From Talpa occidentalis (Eukaryota; Chordata; Mammalia; Eulipotyphla; Talpidae), in assembly GCF_014898055.3 (NCBI RefSeq), contig NW_026555331.1:95936684-96000683 (forward strand): a DNA stretch of 64,000 nt, written 5' to 3'. A program made the position numbers and the translations under genes. The notes under the pieces are model-generated. The model did not search any database. It saw nothing but the letters and a program-made list of their open reading frames with translations, and was not told the DNA's origin. Below, piece by piece: positions 10,666 through 21,519 of the stretch; within the stretch, counting starts at the first letter, position 1, and the number at the start of each line of letters is the position of its first letter.

Positions 10666-13440
10666 TTTAATATGGACCATTTTAATATTTCCTCCATTAA
10701 AAAAATAATAAAAAAATGGGGACTAGAATGTTTTGGTATGTCCAATAGGGGGATGGTTAGCCTTAGACAGAGTTTTCATGGAATCTGGGAGAAGAATGGG
10801 GATAAAGTCTCCAATCGGATGTTCCAGTTGGCTCATTAATTCTGTTATGATGAGGGAAGGAGCTACTTTTGACTCATGTGTCCACACCTTAGAAGGCAGA
10901 CTGACCCTTGAAAGGATCACTATGACCCGTTCAACCCAATTAATAACTTCTTTTTTATGGAGGGGAGCTAGGAGGGAGGTGAGCAGAGACAAGAAGGGTG
11001 GCTATATGATTGCAGCTTCTATTTTGTTATTTATTGGTGGTTTAATAAACATTAAAGAATTGCCTTTAATGTTTCTCCAGGCTCATCAGCCTATCAGCAC
11101 AATTAAGGTCACCAAACATCAACCTAAATTTTGTTGACTTAATACTTAATCCAAAAACTCTATTTCCTAGAAATTTATCTCCAGGTAATATTAGAAGTCA
11201 CTAAAGAACATGCAAAGCACTCCTTCAGTAGTTAGCCACACTATTTTGCTGCCCAGAGATATGCTACACCAAAGGTGCTTCTTCTATTGCTTTGTCAGTC
11301 ACAGTTCTATGCTGGTGTGTACTGTATTCTTAGAGCTACCAACGTTTTGTGGTAGTTTGGAAGAAAAGCTCTGTCCTGTTAGATTGACTCTGTGAGGAGA
11401 TTGTAAGTGCAGCCTAGACTCAGCTGATTAGTAAAACTAGTCTCTTTGTTCTTATTTATAACCCAGATATGCGTGCAAACTCAGTTAAGTATTGCTTGAA
11501 GTAACTGCTATCACCACGGTTCTCAAGATCGCTTTGCTCCTTTTGACACTTAGGTTTGTTATTGGATAAGGGTTACTATGTCACCACTGCTTTTCCTTTT
11601 GCAAAGGATATTCTGAAGTTTCATTTGCCTTCATGAAATAGATTGCTAGTAGGTCACATCTACTTGAAGTCCTGCAGTGGAGAAAGCTTTCATTTGTTTC
11701 CTCCCGTGTCTTTTAGGGCCATTGCAAATGGCCTTACAATGGCTTCTCCCACCTGTCTCTTTGTGTGACATGCCTGGACTCTGAATCCCAAACTAGAGTT
11801 AATTAGGACATCATTCATCATTGTATATAACTGCAGTGCCTTCTCTTTCTTAAACCGTGATTCCAATGCCCAACACAAATGAGTTTGACCACAGATTAAT
11901 CAGAGCTCCACTTAGAACCCATTTCAGCACATGAGGTCTTCCATTCCAGTGCATAGACTGCTCCAGAAGGAGGTTGGAGGAAAGTTTATCCTTGATTTAA
12001 TTTAAAATTTGATAATAATTGTTCCTGGGTCTCATTTTCTGTCTGCCATTCTCTTTCTTTGTGTTTCATATGTTGTATAATTATATTATAACATTGGACT
12101 CTTTTTCAGGACTGTTTAGGATAGTAATGTTTTATAACCCACTACCTTAAGCACTCTAAAATTTATTTAAAAGTAATTTTTTAAAGTTTGTCATATATAT
12201 GTAATGATTGCTCATTACACAGAATGAGTCTTTTCTACTTATTTTAGTGGTTTCTCAATTTTTATTATTTTATGTAATATTTATGACAGTTAAATATTTG
12301 GAATTCAGGGATTCTGAAATCTTTTATCTAGTAAAAGAAGATAATGAATTGAATAATCTCTAACTTCATTTATAGTCTCAAAATTCTATTTATTTTCATA
12401 GAACCTTGCCACAAACTGCTGCTGCTTCTTGTTTCTAAATTAAAATGATGAGGTTAAATTGGCCAGGAACTCTTAGCACATTTACAAAATTTTAATAACT
12501 GAATGCTCTTAAGTTGTAAAATATACTTTTATATCAGAAAAAAGTGTTTGGAGTTTTTCAGATGTAGTATTAATCTTGTAATTGAGACTGCTTGCCATAT
12601 CATTTTTGTAATATATCATGCTTATTATTTTTCAATAGTTAAGACACTAGATTTTAACCATGTGTTATGCTGGAAATTTGGAGCATCCTAAATCTGAATT
12701 TAAGGAATGTGCTCCTGTAAGGAGTAAAAAGATTTGGGAAAATTGCTTGTTACAAATTCCATAACTGTAGCACAGAAAGAATATTTTGGGGAAGCTCAAC
12801 TATGTGAGAGAAAAAGTATTGTGTGCAGTGCTTTCAAGAAGTGAAATGTAAACAGTTGCTTCTGCCTTTTTGCAAATACTTGACTCACTCCTGAGATATG
12901 GGGCAGGGAGGGGCAAGCATCACACTTAAGAAACAGATGGCCAGGCTAATAGCTATCCGGGGGGTGGGCTGGATTTAGGGAGCATGAAAGCTGTAGAGAG
13001 GGGCCCGGCACAGTTCTATTTTGAGTCTACAAAGTAAATGCTAAACTATGTGGTGAATCACAGGCTCTTGGATGGCCGATAAAGGCAGCTGAAATCATGG
13101 ACTTGGCATTAGCAAGAACTAGTGATGGAAGAAGAAAGGATAGCTGGGGTCTATTTTTTTTCCTAGAACAATAAAAATTTAATGATATAGCTGAGGTCCT
13201 ATAACTCCTATCTGAAAAAATGAGATTTTAATGTGTGGATTCTTAAGTTTGTCCATCCAAGAAAATGGGATTAATTATTTCCTATAATATTAAGACATTT
13301 TATGACTATTAAAATAATGTAAACAGGATAAAATACAAGAACCGCAGTGCTGGAGGGCATTAGAGATGCAAATTCAGATGCCTAACACACCAAAACCCTC
13401 ATGCAAATGTCATAACAGGGGCCAAAACTCAAGGTTTGTT
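10666..13440. other. Long intergenic stretch, nothing recognised
   Basis: About 2.8 kb. A plus-strand frame at 10733-11137 (134 codons) and an overlapping minus-strand frame at 10723-10992 have no domain I can recognise. The region could be a decayed retroelement interior, but no diagnostic motif is visible. Confidence 0.35.
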
Positions 13441-13454
13441 TCCCCTTGTTTTTA

Positions 13455-14010
13455 TTACACCATTCTTTTATTTTTAAATTATATTTAACGAGGTAACACT
13501 GGTTTATAAAACTGTACATATTTTAGGAGTACAGGTTCACACCTCTTCAAGTATTTGTTTTCATCTCACATCCATCACCAAAGCCCCAATAATCCTCCAG
13601 AATCCATTGGTCCCCTGCCCTCTTTTCTCCTACCCCTGCCTCTCCTTCTGTTGCCTCACTTCTGCAGCCATATTTCAAGGGTTTGATTTTGACTGTTCCT
13701 TTGCTTTGTTCCTTTATATCCACATGTGAGTGAAATCATCTGGTATTTGTCTTTCTTCTTCTGACTTATTTTCCTTAGCATAGTCCCCTCCATTTCCATC
13801 CAAGTTGTCGCTAATGCCAAGATTTCATCTTTTCTGATAGCTGATAGTATTCCATTGTGTGTAGATACCACATCTTCTTGACCCACTCATCTGTTACTGG
13901 TGCTGAAGTTGTTTCCATGAGTTAGCTATTGTAAATAGTTCACGCACTCCAACAAGAACTAGGAGTGTGTGTATCCCTTTAAATTAGTGTTTTCACATTC
14001 CTTAGGAATA
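13455..14010 (-). mobile_element. Ancient L1 3' end, decayed
   Basis: In reverse orientation it shows the order expected of an old L1 terminus: poly(A)-side block near 13455, 3' UTR, then degenerate ORF2 C-terminus. The frame at 13656-13886 (-) contains TTWMEMEGTMLRKISQKKKD, clearly related to the [20 protein letters not shown] segment of the young L1s here. Divergence from the young copies indicates an old subfamily. Confidence 0.85.
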
Positions 14011-14601
14011 GCCCATATCAAAAGGACCAGACCCAACAAGTGTTGATGAAACTCAAATTTTTTAATCTGTGTGAAATTACTCAGTTCCCTTTGTAAAAAG
14101 GGGAAAAGATGGTCATCAAGATATGAAATACTTGAATTACTGTATAGCATGTATATAATAAAGGCTTGTATTTTTAGTGAACTGATGCAAATGACAGTCA
14201 TCCTTTTCTTCCCTATTTAAGAATTGTGACATCTATTTTTTCAAGTATATTAAGTGACTTATTGTAGTTTCTAAAATTCTAATGTAAACAAGATATGATC
14301 TGTAGAATTTATAATTTATGATCATGATCACTTCTAGGAAGAAAGCATGTTGCTATGACCAAAATGTATGGGTGATAATACCTATAAAGCCATCCCAAAT
14401 CCATGTAAAGGTAAGGTCAGTTCTATAAAATTCTAAAAGAATAAGTCCAAGCAAAGCCAAAAGTAATAAACATGACTAGTCATTTTGCATTATGTAGACA
14501 AGAAAACCAAAATGTCTGACTGAAATCTGCCTCCCCCAGTAGTGGCACAGGTGACATTAATGTCAGTCCATCTTGGCCTGGGTCTTGAGTTGGTGGCCCC
14601 G

Positions 14602-14619
14602 CCCCTCTGGTGACTTTCT
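14602..14619. repeat. Target-site duplication of L1-B, left copy
   Basis: CCCCTCTGGTGACTTTCT, identical over 18 bp to 20996-21013. It sits immediately outside the outer poly(T) of the minus-strand L1. Confidence 0.95.
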
Positions 14620-14636
14620 TTCTTTTTTTTTTTTTT

Positions 14637-14666
14637 GGTTTTGTTTTTTATTCAGAGAAATCTTTG
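14637..14666 (-). other. 3'-transduced sequence with its own AATAAA
   Basis: Thirty bases of non-L1 sequence lie between the inner poly(T) (14667-14679) and the outer poly(T) (14620-14636). On the sense strand it contains AATAAA (plus-strand 14647-14652) about 10 bases before the outer poly(A). This is the signature of readthrough past the L1 polyadenylation signal and use of a downstream genomic signal at the source locus. Confidence 0.88.
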
Positions 14667-14850
14667 TTTTTTTTTTTTTATCTTAAATTTTATTTTTATA
14701 TTCCCCCATACAATTGCAAACGCCCCATTCTGACCCCAATCCTTCCCCTCCTGCCCCCACCCCCCAAAAAGTGTCTCTGGTTCATAGTTTTTTGTTGATT
14801 TTGATTTTCACTTTCTTATATTCATTTTCCTGGTCCCTTATTTAAGTTTT

Positions 14851-17800
14851 CTAGATTCCTGCTATGAGTGAGACCATCCGGTATTTTTCTTTTTCTTTTT
14901 GGCTTATTTCGCTGAGCATGATCCCTTCCAGCGCCATCCATGTTGCTGCAAATTGCATGTGTTTATCTTTTTTGAATGCTGAGTAATATTCCATGGTATA
15001 TATGTACCACATCTTCTTGATCCAGTCATCTACTTTTGGGCATTTGGGTTGTTTCCAAAGCTTAGCTATTGTAAACAGTGCTGCTATAAACATAGGGGTG
15101 CAGGTGCTCTTTGGAATTGATGTTTCTGTGTCCTTTGGGTAAATACCTAGGAGTGGAATTGCTGGATCATATGGAAGCTCTGTTTAGTAGGTCCAGAAAT
15201 CTCCACACAGCTCTCCATAGTGGTTGGACCAGTTTGCACTCCCACCAACAGTGCAGAAGAGTTCCTTTTTCTCCACATCCTCGCCAACATTTGTTGTTGC
15301 TAGTTTTTTTAATACGTGCCATTCTCACTGGTGTGAGATGGTATCTCATGGTAGTTTTGATTTGCATTTCCCTGATTGCAAGTGATGTTGAACATTTTTT
15401 CATATGTCTGTTGGCCATTTGCATTTCCTCTTCAGAGAAGTTTCTTTTTAGCTCTTCTGCCCATTTTTTGACTGGATTATTTTCTTTGTTGTTGCTGAGT
15501 CTCATCAGCTCTTTGCAGATTTTTGTGATCAGTCCTTTATCATTAGTGTTGGGTGCAAAAATGTTCTCCCAGTTGGTGGGGTTTCTCTTTGTTTTTTTTA
15601 TTGTCTCTTTTGCTGTGCAGAAGCTCTTTAATTTGATGTAGTCCCAGCTGTTTATCTTTGCCTTCACTATCACTGCTTTGGGTGATGTGTCTGTAAAGAT
15701 GTCTTTGATGTGCAAATCCCGTAGTGTTTTGCCTATATTTCCTTCTATGTATTTTATGGTTTCAGGTCTTATGTCTAGTTCTTTAATCCATTTTGAGTTG
15801 ATTTTTGTGTATGGTGTGAGGTAGTGGTCAAGCTTCATTCTTTTGCATGTAGCGACCCAGTTTTCCCAGCACCATTTATTGAACAAACTTTCTTTGCTCC
15901 AATGCATAGTCTTTGCTCCTTTGTCAAAGATTAGTTGACCATAAATCTGTGGGTTTATTTCTGGATTTTCTATTCGATTCCATTGGTCTGTATGTCTGTT
16001 CTTGTTCCAATACCATGCAGTTTTGATGATTATGGCTTTGTAGTATAGTTTGAAGTCTGGGAGTTTGATGCCTCCATTTCCTTCTTTTTTTTTCAGTAGA
16101 GCTTTGGCTATTCGGGGTTTTTGGTGATTCCATATGAATTTCATCAATAATTGTTCTATTTCTTTGAAGAATGCCATTGAGATTTTGATTGGAATAGCAT
16201 TGAATCTGTATATTGCTTTTGGTAGGATGGCCATTTTAATAATGTTTATTCTTCCAATCCATGAGCAGGGGATGTCTTTCCATTTCTTTGTGTCTTCTTC
16301 TATTTCTTTTAAGTGTTTTATAGTTTTCTTTGTATAGGTCCTTTACCTCTTTTGTTAGATTTATTCCCAAATATTTGATTTTTTTTGTTTCAATAATAAA
16401 AGGGGTGGTTTTTTTGATTTCTTCTTCTTCAGATTTATTGTTTGTGTATAGGAAGGCTACTGACTTTTGCATGTTGATTTTGTATCCTGCCACTTTACTG
16501 AACTGACCGATGAGTTGAATTAGTTTTTCTGTGGAGATTTTGGGGTTCTCTATGTATATTATCATATCATCTGCAAATAGTGATAATTTGACTTCTTCTT
16601 TTCCTATTTGGATTCCTTGGATGTCTTTCTCTTGTCTTATTGCTCTGGCTAGGACTTCCAGTATTATATTGAAAAGCAGTGGTGAGAGTGGACATCCTTG
16701 TCTTGTTCCAGATCTTAATGGAATTGCTTTCAGCTTTTCACCATTGAGAATGATACTGGCTGTTGGCTTGTCATAGATGGCCTTTATGATGTTGAGGTAT
16801 GTTCCTTGTATCCCAAGAATTTCAAGGGCTTTTATCATGAATGGGTGTTGCACTTTGTCGAAAGCTTTCTCAGCATCTATTGATATTATCATATGGTTTT
16901 TATATTTCTTTTTGTTGATGTGTTGGATAACGTTGATTGATTTTCGGATGTTAAACCATCCTTGTGCCCCTGGAATGAATCCAACTTGGTCGTGGTGAAT
17001 TATCTTATGGATACATTGTTGGATTCTGATAGCTAAAATTTTATTGAGGATTTTTGCATCAGTGTTCATTAGGGAGATTGGCCTATAGTTTTCCTTTTTT
17101 GTGTTGTCCTTATTCGGTTTTGGTATTAGTGTAATATTGGCTTCATAGAACGTGTTTGGTATTGTCCCTTCCTTCTCAATTTTTTGGAAGAGTTTGTGAA
17201 GGATAGGCACTAATTCGTCTCTGAATGTTTGGTAGAATTCATTTGTAAATCCATCAGGTCCTGGGCTTTTGTTTTTGGGGAGGTTTTTGATTACCATTTC
17301 AATTTCGCTGCTTGTAATTGGTCTGTTTAGGTGTTCTATTTCTTCTTTATCTAGCTTTGGGTGATTGTAGAGTTGTAGGAATTTGTCCATCTCCTCTAGA
17401 TTGTTGAACTTGTTTCCATATAACTGTTCATAGTAGTTACTGATTATTCTTTTGATTTCTGCTGTGTCCGTTGTGATTTCTCCTCTTTCATTTATGATCC
17501 TGTGTATTTGTGCTTTCTCCCTTTTTTCCTTTGTGAGCCTGGCTAGGGGTTTGTCTATTTTATTTATTTTTTCAAAGAACCAGCTCTTGGTTTCATTGAT
17601 CTTTTGGATGGTTTTTTTAGTTTCAATTTCATTTATTTCTGCTTTGGTTTTTATTATTTCTTTTCTTCTACTGGTTTTGGGGTTTTTTTGTTGTTCTTTT
17701 TCTAGATCTTTGAGCTTCGAGATTAGGTTGTTTCTTTGAGTTCTTTCTTGTTTTTTGATGTGAGCTTCTATTGCTATATATTTTCCTCTTATTACTGCTT

Positions 17801-18670
17801 TTGCTGCATCCCATACATTTAGGATATTGGTGTCCTCCTTGTCGTTCAATTCAAAGAATTTTTTAATTTCTTCTTTGATCTCCTCGTTAGTCCAGTGGTC
17901 TTCCAGTAGTGTGGCTTTTAATCTCCATGAGGTAGGATAGTTCCTTGCCTTCTTTTTATGATTTATTTCTAGTTTGATGCCTTCGTGGTCAGAAAAGATG
18001 GTTGGTATGATTTCAATCTTGGTGTATCTGTTGATGTCTTGTGCCCCAGTATGTGATCGATCCTGGAGAATGATCCGTGTGCGCTTGAGAAAAATGTGTA
18101 CTCCGTTTTTTTTGGGTTTAGTGTTCTATAGATGTCTGTTAAGCCCAAATGCTCTAGGTCCTTATTTAGAGCTTTAGTTTCTTTACTTATTTTTTGTCTT
18201 GTTGATCTATCCATTGTTGATAGTGGTGTGTTGAAGTCTCACACTACGTATGTGTTTTCTCTGATGTCTGTTTTCAGAGAGGACAACAGTTGTCTGATAT
18301 ATTTTGGTGCTCTTTCGTTTGGTGAGTATATGTTAATGAGTGTTATTTCTTCTTGAAGTATTGTCCCCTTAATCATAATGTAGTGACCATTGGGGTCTCT
18401 TTTTATTTTTTTGAGTTTGAAGTCTGTTTTATCTGATATAAGTATAGCTGTTCCTGCTTTCTTTTTTGGCCCATTTGCTTGTAGGATTGTTTTCCATCCT
18501 TTGACTTTGAGCCTATTTTTATCTTTTGTAGCTAAATGTGTTTCCTGGAGACAGCAAAAGGTTGGGTTTTGTTTCTTAATCCAGGCTGCAACTCTGTGTC
18601 TTTTTATTGAAGAGTTTAGTCCATTTACATTTAGAGTTAATATTGATATGTTAGCATCTGTATTTGCCAT
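14851..18670 (-). pseudogene. L1 ORF2 (endonuclease-reverse transcriptase), multiply disrupted
   Basis: ORF2 encodes the endonuclease-reverse transcriptase that nicks target DNA and primes cDNA synthesis on it. The span of 3.8 kb equals a full ORF2 of about 1273 codons, starting MANTDANISILTLNVNGLNS at 18670. The N-terminal AP-like endonuclease is visible (LNVNGLNS, QETH, then DFNTPLST). The reverse transcriptase has [29 protein letters not shown] and the FADD catalytic motif (plus-strand 16566-16577). The cysteine motif [18 protein letters not shown] lies near 15250-15310 and the end is MVSLIAGI. Lesions relative to sister copies: an in-frame TGA at 18239-18241 (Gly codon in the sisters), a 4-bp deletion near 18036, a 2-bp deletion near 16310 (after YKTL) and a 2-bp deletion near 15182 (after RFLDLLN). 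No single frame can give a functional protein. Confidence 0.94.
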
Positions 18671-18741
18671 TATGTTTGTCTTTCCTTTGATTTTATTTAT
18701 TCTTTTAATAACTTTTTTTTTTTTTTGGTCTTCTTTCGTTG

Positions 18742-19812
18742 TTATTCGTCCCTCTGAGGTTCTGGCTTTAGGATTCCTTGTAGTATTTTTTGGAGTGAGG
18801 GTTTATTCGTAATGAAATTCCGGAGTTTCTCTTTGTCTGGGAAGGTCCATATTCTTTCTTCATGGAGGAAAGAGAGCTTTGCGGGATAGAGTATTCTTGG
18901 TTGGCATCTGTTTTCTTGGAGTCTGTTGACTATGTCCCTCCACTCTCTCCTTGCCCGTAGTGTTTCTTCAGAGAAGTCTGATGTCAGCCTGATTGGTTTT
19001 CCTTTGAATGTTATCTGTTTCTTCCCTCTTGCCAGCTTCATTATTTTTTCCTTGTCCTGGATTCTTGGGAGCTTTACTATTATGTGTCTTGCTGTGTTTT
19101 TCCTTTCGTCGTGGAAGTTTGGTGTTCTTCTTGCTTCTTGTATATCAATTTTCAGCTCCTTCTTCGCATTTGGGAAGTTCTCTTCAATTATCTCCTGGAA
19201 TATTTTCTCTGTTCCTACATCTCTCTCCTCTCCTTCTGGAATTCCTATAACTCTTATATTTCCTTTCCTCATGGAGTCAGATAGTTCTCGAAGTCTTTCT
19301 TCATTCTTTTTCCTTCGTACTTCTCTTTCCTTTTCTGTTTTGGTTCTTTTTATTTCTGTGTCTTCAAGAGAACTTATTCGTTCTTCCATTTCATCTATTC
19401 TGCTTTCCTTGCTTTTCCCGGAGTTCTTTAGTTCCTCCATTAATTCTTTGATCTCCTGCATTTCTTTTACTTCCCTCTTTAGGGACTCAATTTCATTCTT
19501 CTGACCATTGTTTTCCCTCTTTAGGGACTCAATTTCCTTCTTCTGATCTATCACTTTTTTAATCATGGCAATTTTAAATTCTCTTTCTGGAAGGCTCAGA
19601 AGTTCTTCCAAGTTGCTGTCGTTGCAATCTGGTGAGTGGTTTTCTTTTTGTGGTGTGCTTCTTTCCTGAGGAGTTGTTAGGTTGCGTGTGGTTCTTCTAC
19701 TCCCTACTGTCTGTTTTCTAATTTGTCGTATGCGTTGGGACACTGTGATGCTCGGACTGACTGGCATCTTGGGTGAACTTCTCCGCTCCCCTCTGGCTCT
19801 TCCAGGAGCCAT
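18742..19812 (-). CDS. L1 ORF1p, intact RNA-binding chaperone (356 aa)
   Basis: An uninterrupted 356-codon frame. L1 ORF1p is a trimeric RNA-binding protein that coats L1 RNA in cytoplasmic ribonucleoprotein particles and acts as a nucleic-acid chaperone in retrotransposition. Visible layout: a basic, Ser/Thr/Pro-rich N-terminus (residues 1-65), a coiled coil of about residues 75-165 with heptads such as IESLKRE repeated twice, an RRM-like domain from about 180 (NIRVIGIPEGEERDVGTEKI) to about 275, and a C-terminal domain with RARREWRDIVNRLQENRCQP and LYPAKLSF (about 280-345). The length is slightly above the human protein (338 aa), partly from an extra heptad. The start is the ATG at 19812 (MAPGRARGERR); an alternative in-frame ATG (MPVSPSITV) lies 15 codons later. 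Whether it is expressed is unknown. Confidence 0.93.
   Translation of the reverse strand: MAPGRARGERRSSPKMPVSPSITVSQRIRQIRKQTVGSRRTTRNLTTPQERSTPQKENHSPDCNDSNLEELLSLPEREFKIAMIKKVIDQKKEIESLKRENNGQKNEIESLKREVKEMQEIKELMEELKNSGKSKESRIDEMEERISSLEDTEIKRTKTEKEREVRRKKNEERLRELSDSMRKGNIRVIGIPEGEERDVGTEKIFQEIIEENFPNAKKELKIDIQEARRTPNFHDERKNTARHIIVKLPRIQDKEKIMKLARGKKQITFKGKPIRLTSDFSEETLRARREWRDIVNRLQENRCQPRILYPAKLSFLHEERIWTFPDKEKLRNFITNKPSLQKILQGILKPEPQRDE
19471..19540 (-). repeat. 42-bp in-frame direct repeat in the ORF1 coiled coil
   Basis: TTCCCTCTTTAGGGACTCAA begins at 19471 and again at 19513 on the plus strand, a spacing of 42 bp (14 codons, two heptads). It yields two IESLKRE heptads in ORF1p. Confidence 0.9.
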
Positions 19813-20995
19813 CTCTGCCTTCTGGGGGAGCTTTCTGCTGGTTTTAGGCAGTTTTTACTGAAGAAATGTCCCTGTTCTCAAATGGTGAAGCGGGATGCAG
19901 TCCCTGCGCCTCCGGTTTCAGGCACACTCTTCTGCGCCCCCGGTCTGCCCCGGACGTGAGTGCCTGCTCCCTCTGTGGGCTCAGACTGCTGGTCGGAAGG
20001 GGCCTGGCGTGGAATAACTTCCCGGCTGGCCACTGCAGAAGCCTTCTGCCCTTTTCAAGCAGTCTTAAGAAATTTCCTGTTCTATGGGGTGTTAGTGACT
20101 TTTTTTTTCCTGGTCACTAGGTGGCGCCAGAGATCTCTCCTAGTGTCCTTGGGGGGCTGATTTTCGTCCCCCCAACCCCGTGGGACAGGGAGCAGAGCGG
20201 GAATGGTAGGGTACACCTCAACAGCTTTGGGGTGCTGTGTCTGCCTTGTGCCCCACCGTCGTGGAGAACCCACGCCCCGAATTTTCGTGCCCCGGGTCTC
20301 AGTTCAAAGCCCTCAGTTCCAGGACGCGGGCTGTAGCCCAGTTCAGTGGCGCGGGAATGGCGCCTTTTGCACCGCTCCCGTGCCCGGGTGCCTGGTTCCT
20401 GCTCACTCAGGGAGGGACCTTCACCTCAGTGAGGACCTCCGCGCGTCTCCCCGCAAGCCTAGGTTGTCTCCCCGCAAGCCTAGGTCACAGGCGCGGGTAC
20501 CTGGGCAGCCCCGATTCCGGTCTGCACTTGCTTTTCAAGCTCCCCCGGCAGCCCGGGCTGTGTGCGCGTCTCCCGGGGTCTTTGTTCTTCTCTATTGGCG
20601 CCCGGAGCCGTTCGCTCACCGCCGTGGCGAATCCTGCAGGGTTCGCCTCAGCTCCCGTTCACGGGGTGTGGTGGCTGCAATAGTTCCTTTCCACTCACAG
20701 TCCCGCTTGCTGCGTCGTTTGTTCTTGTTAGTCGTTTTGGTTTGTTGTTTCCTCCTCTCTGCCGGTCGGAGAGTGCCGCCTCTGTGGGCGGGGGAGGGGA
20801 GCAGGGTTCTGCGCTTCCCTCCCTCTAGTCCTCTTTTATGGCCACTTTCTTCTTCGGGTAGTTTGCTGGAGTCGTCCGTTTATCTTCCGTGTCCCAGTTC
20901 TCACTGGGACCTGCCGCTTTTCCTCCCTATTCACTTTTTTTAATGGGAGATCTTACTCGCAGCGTCTCCTCGCCGCCATGTTGCTCCGCCCATCT
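19813..20995 (-). promoter_or_regulatory. L1-B 5' UTR / internal promoter region
   Basis: A CpG-rich, GC-rich leader of about 1.18 kb, in sharp contrast with the AT-rich surroundings. The distal part (20995 to about 20070) is unique leader sequence. The ORF1-proximal part (about 20056-19843) is one unit of the monomer that is tandemly repeated in L1-C. It contains a 21-bp tandem duplication of the TCTCCCCGCAAGCCTAGGT block near 20446-20485. Mammalian L1 5' UTRs act as internal RNA polymerase II promoters; that role is inferred here. Confidence 0.85.
20972..20982 (-). promoter_or_regulatory. YY1-type binding site at the L1 5' end
   Basis: The sense strand reads AACATGGCGGC, a full match to the YY1 consensus AANATGGCGGC. 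It lies at about +14 to +24 from the L1 5' end defined by the TSD. Human L1 carries a YY1 site at nearly the same place, where it positions transcription initiation. Confidence 0.75.
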
Positions 20996-21013
20996 CCCCT
21001 CTGGTGACTTTCT
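20996..21013. repeat. Target-site duplication of L1-B, right copy
   Basis: Identical 18-bp copy of 14602-14619, directly adjoining the L1 5' end. Confidence 0.95.
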
Positions 21014-21505
21014 ACACAAGGACGAGGCTACAGCCGGTAGCTCCCAGGATTTGCATCTTAACCCATTGCACCTGTTCAAACGTGTGATTCTGGTTCAGTG
21101 TTCCGGACTCTTCCTCCTTTTCCTTAGATTTGTCCCTTGAATGTAGTGACTGCTGATACTCTTCTAGGTATTTGCACTTGTGTTTTTAGATTCCATCTCT
21201 GCTACCAGACTCAGTCTGAGCTCCTGTCTTTTGGGGGCGCCAATATAGCAGTTAGAATTCCTGATGGCTTCACACTTTGTCTCATCCACTGAACTTTCTC
21301 TTTTAATCTTCCCTCACAATCTTCCTTGTGCATGAACACCAACAAACTTCATGCTCACAACCTCTTTTAAAAAAGTTTTAAAATATTTTTGTAAGCTTCC
21401 CTTCAACTGTTCCTTCTCTCTGGAAAGCTCCTCTCCACCTCCCATAAAAGCATATCTGATTACTAACTGATCAAATACCATCTGTCTATAAAGCCTTCCT
21501 AGAAA
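21014..21505. other. Unassigned flank
   Basis: The right flank of L1-B, with no gene or recognised repeat. Confidence 0.4.
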
Positions 21506-21519
21506 AATTTAGATTTTCT

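Larger units (their letters stand above)
14620..20995 (-). mobile_element. Full-length LINE-1 (L1-B) with 3' transduction
   Basis: A 6.4-kb minus-strand L1 bounded by perfect 18-bp TSDs. In sense order it has a CpG-rich 5' UTR (20995-19813), ORF1 (19812-18742), a spacer of about 71 bp, ORF2 (18670-14851), a 3' UTR with a G-rich tract (14850-14681), an inner poly(A), a 30-bp transduced segment and an outer poly(A). ORF1 is intact. ORF2 has lost its frame several times, so the element is not autonomous now. The preserved TSD and intact ORF1 mean the insertion is recent on an evolutionary scale. Confidence 0.96.

Noticed and set aside
10723..11137. Overlapping frames as a retroviral or host gene
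   Set aside because: No motif is recognisable on either strand, and the two frames overlap on opposite strands.
15111..15641. Plus-strand frame of 176 codons
   Set aside because: It lies antisense to the C-terminal part of L1-B ORF2. The same shadow frame appears opposite every L1 copy (e.g. 564-1025, 30064-30477, 36916-37254).
18926..19504. Plus-strand frame of 192 codons with hydrophobic segments
   Set aside because: Exact antisense of the intact ORF1. The hydrophobic look comes from reading Lys/Glu-rich codons on the opposite strand.
20203..20943. 246-codon plus-strand frame as a host gene
   Set aside because: It lies wholly inside the L1-B 5' UTR, antisense, in GC-rich DNA where stop codons are rare. 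Kept only as an ORF0-like curiosity.
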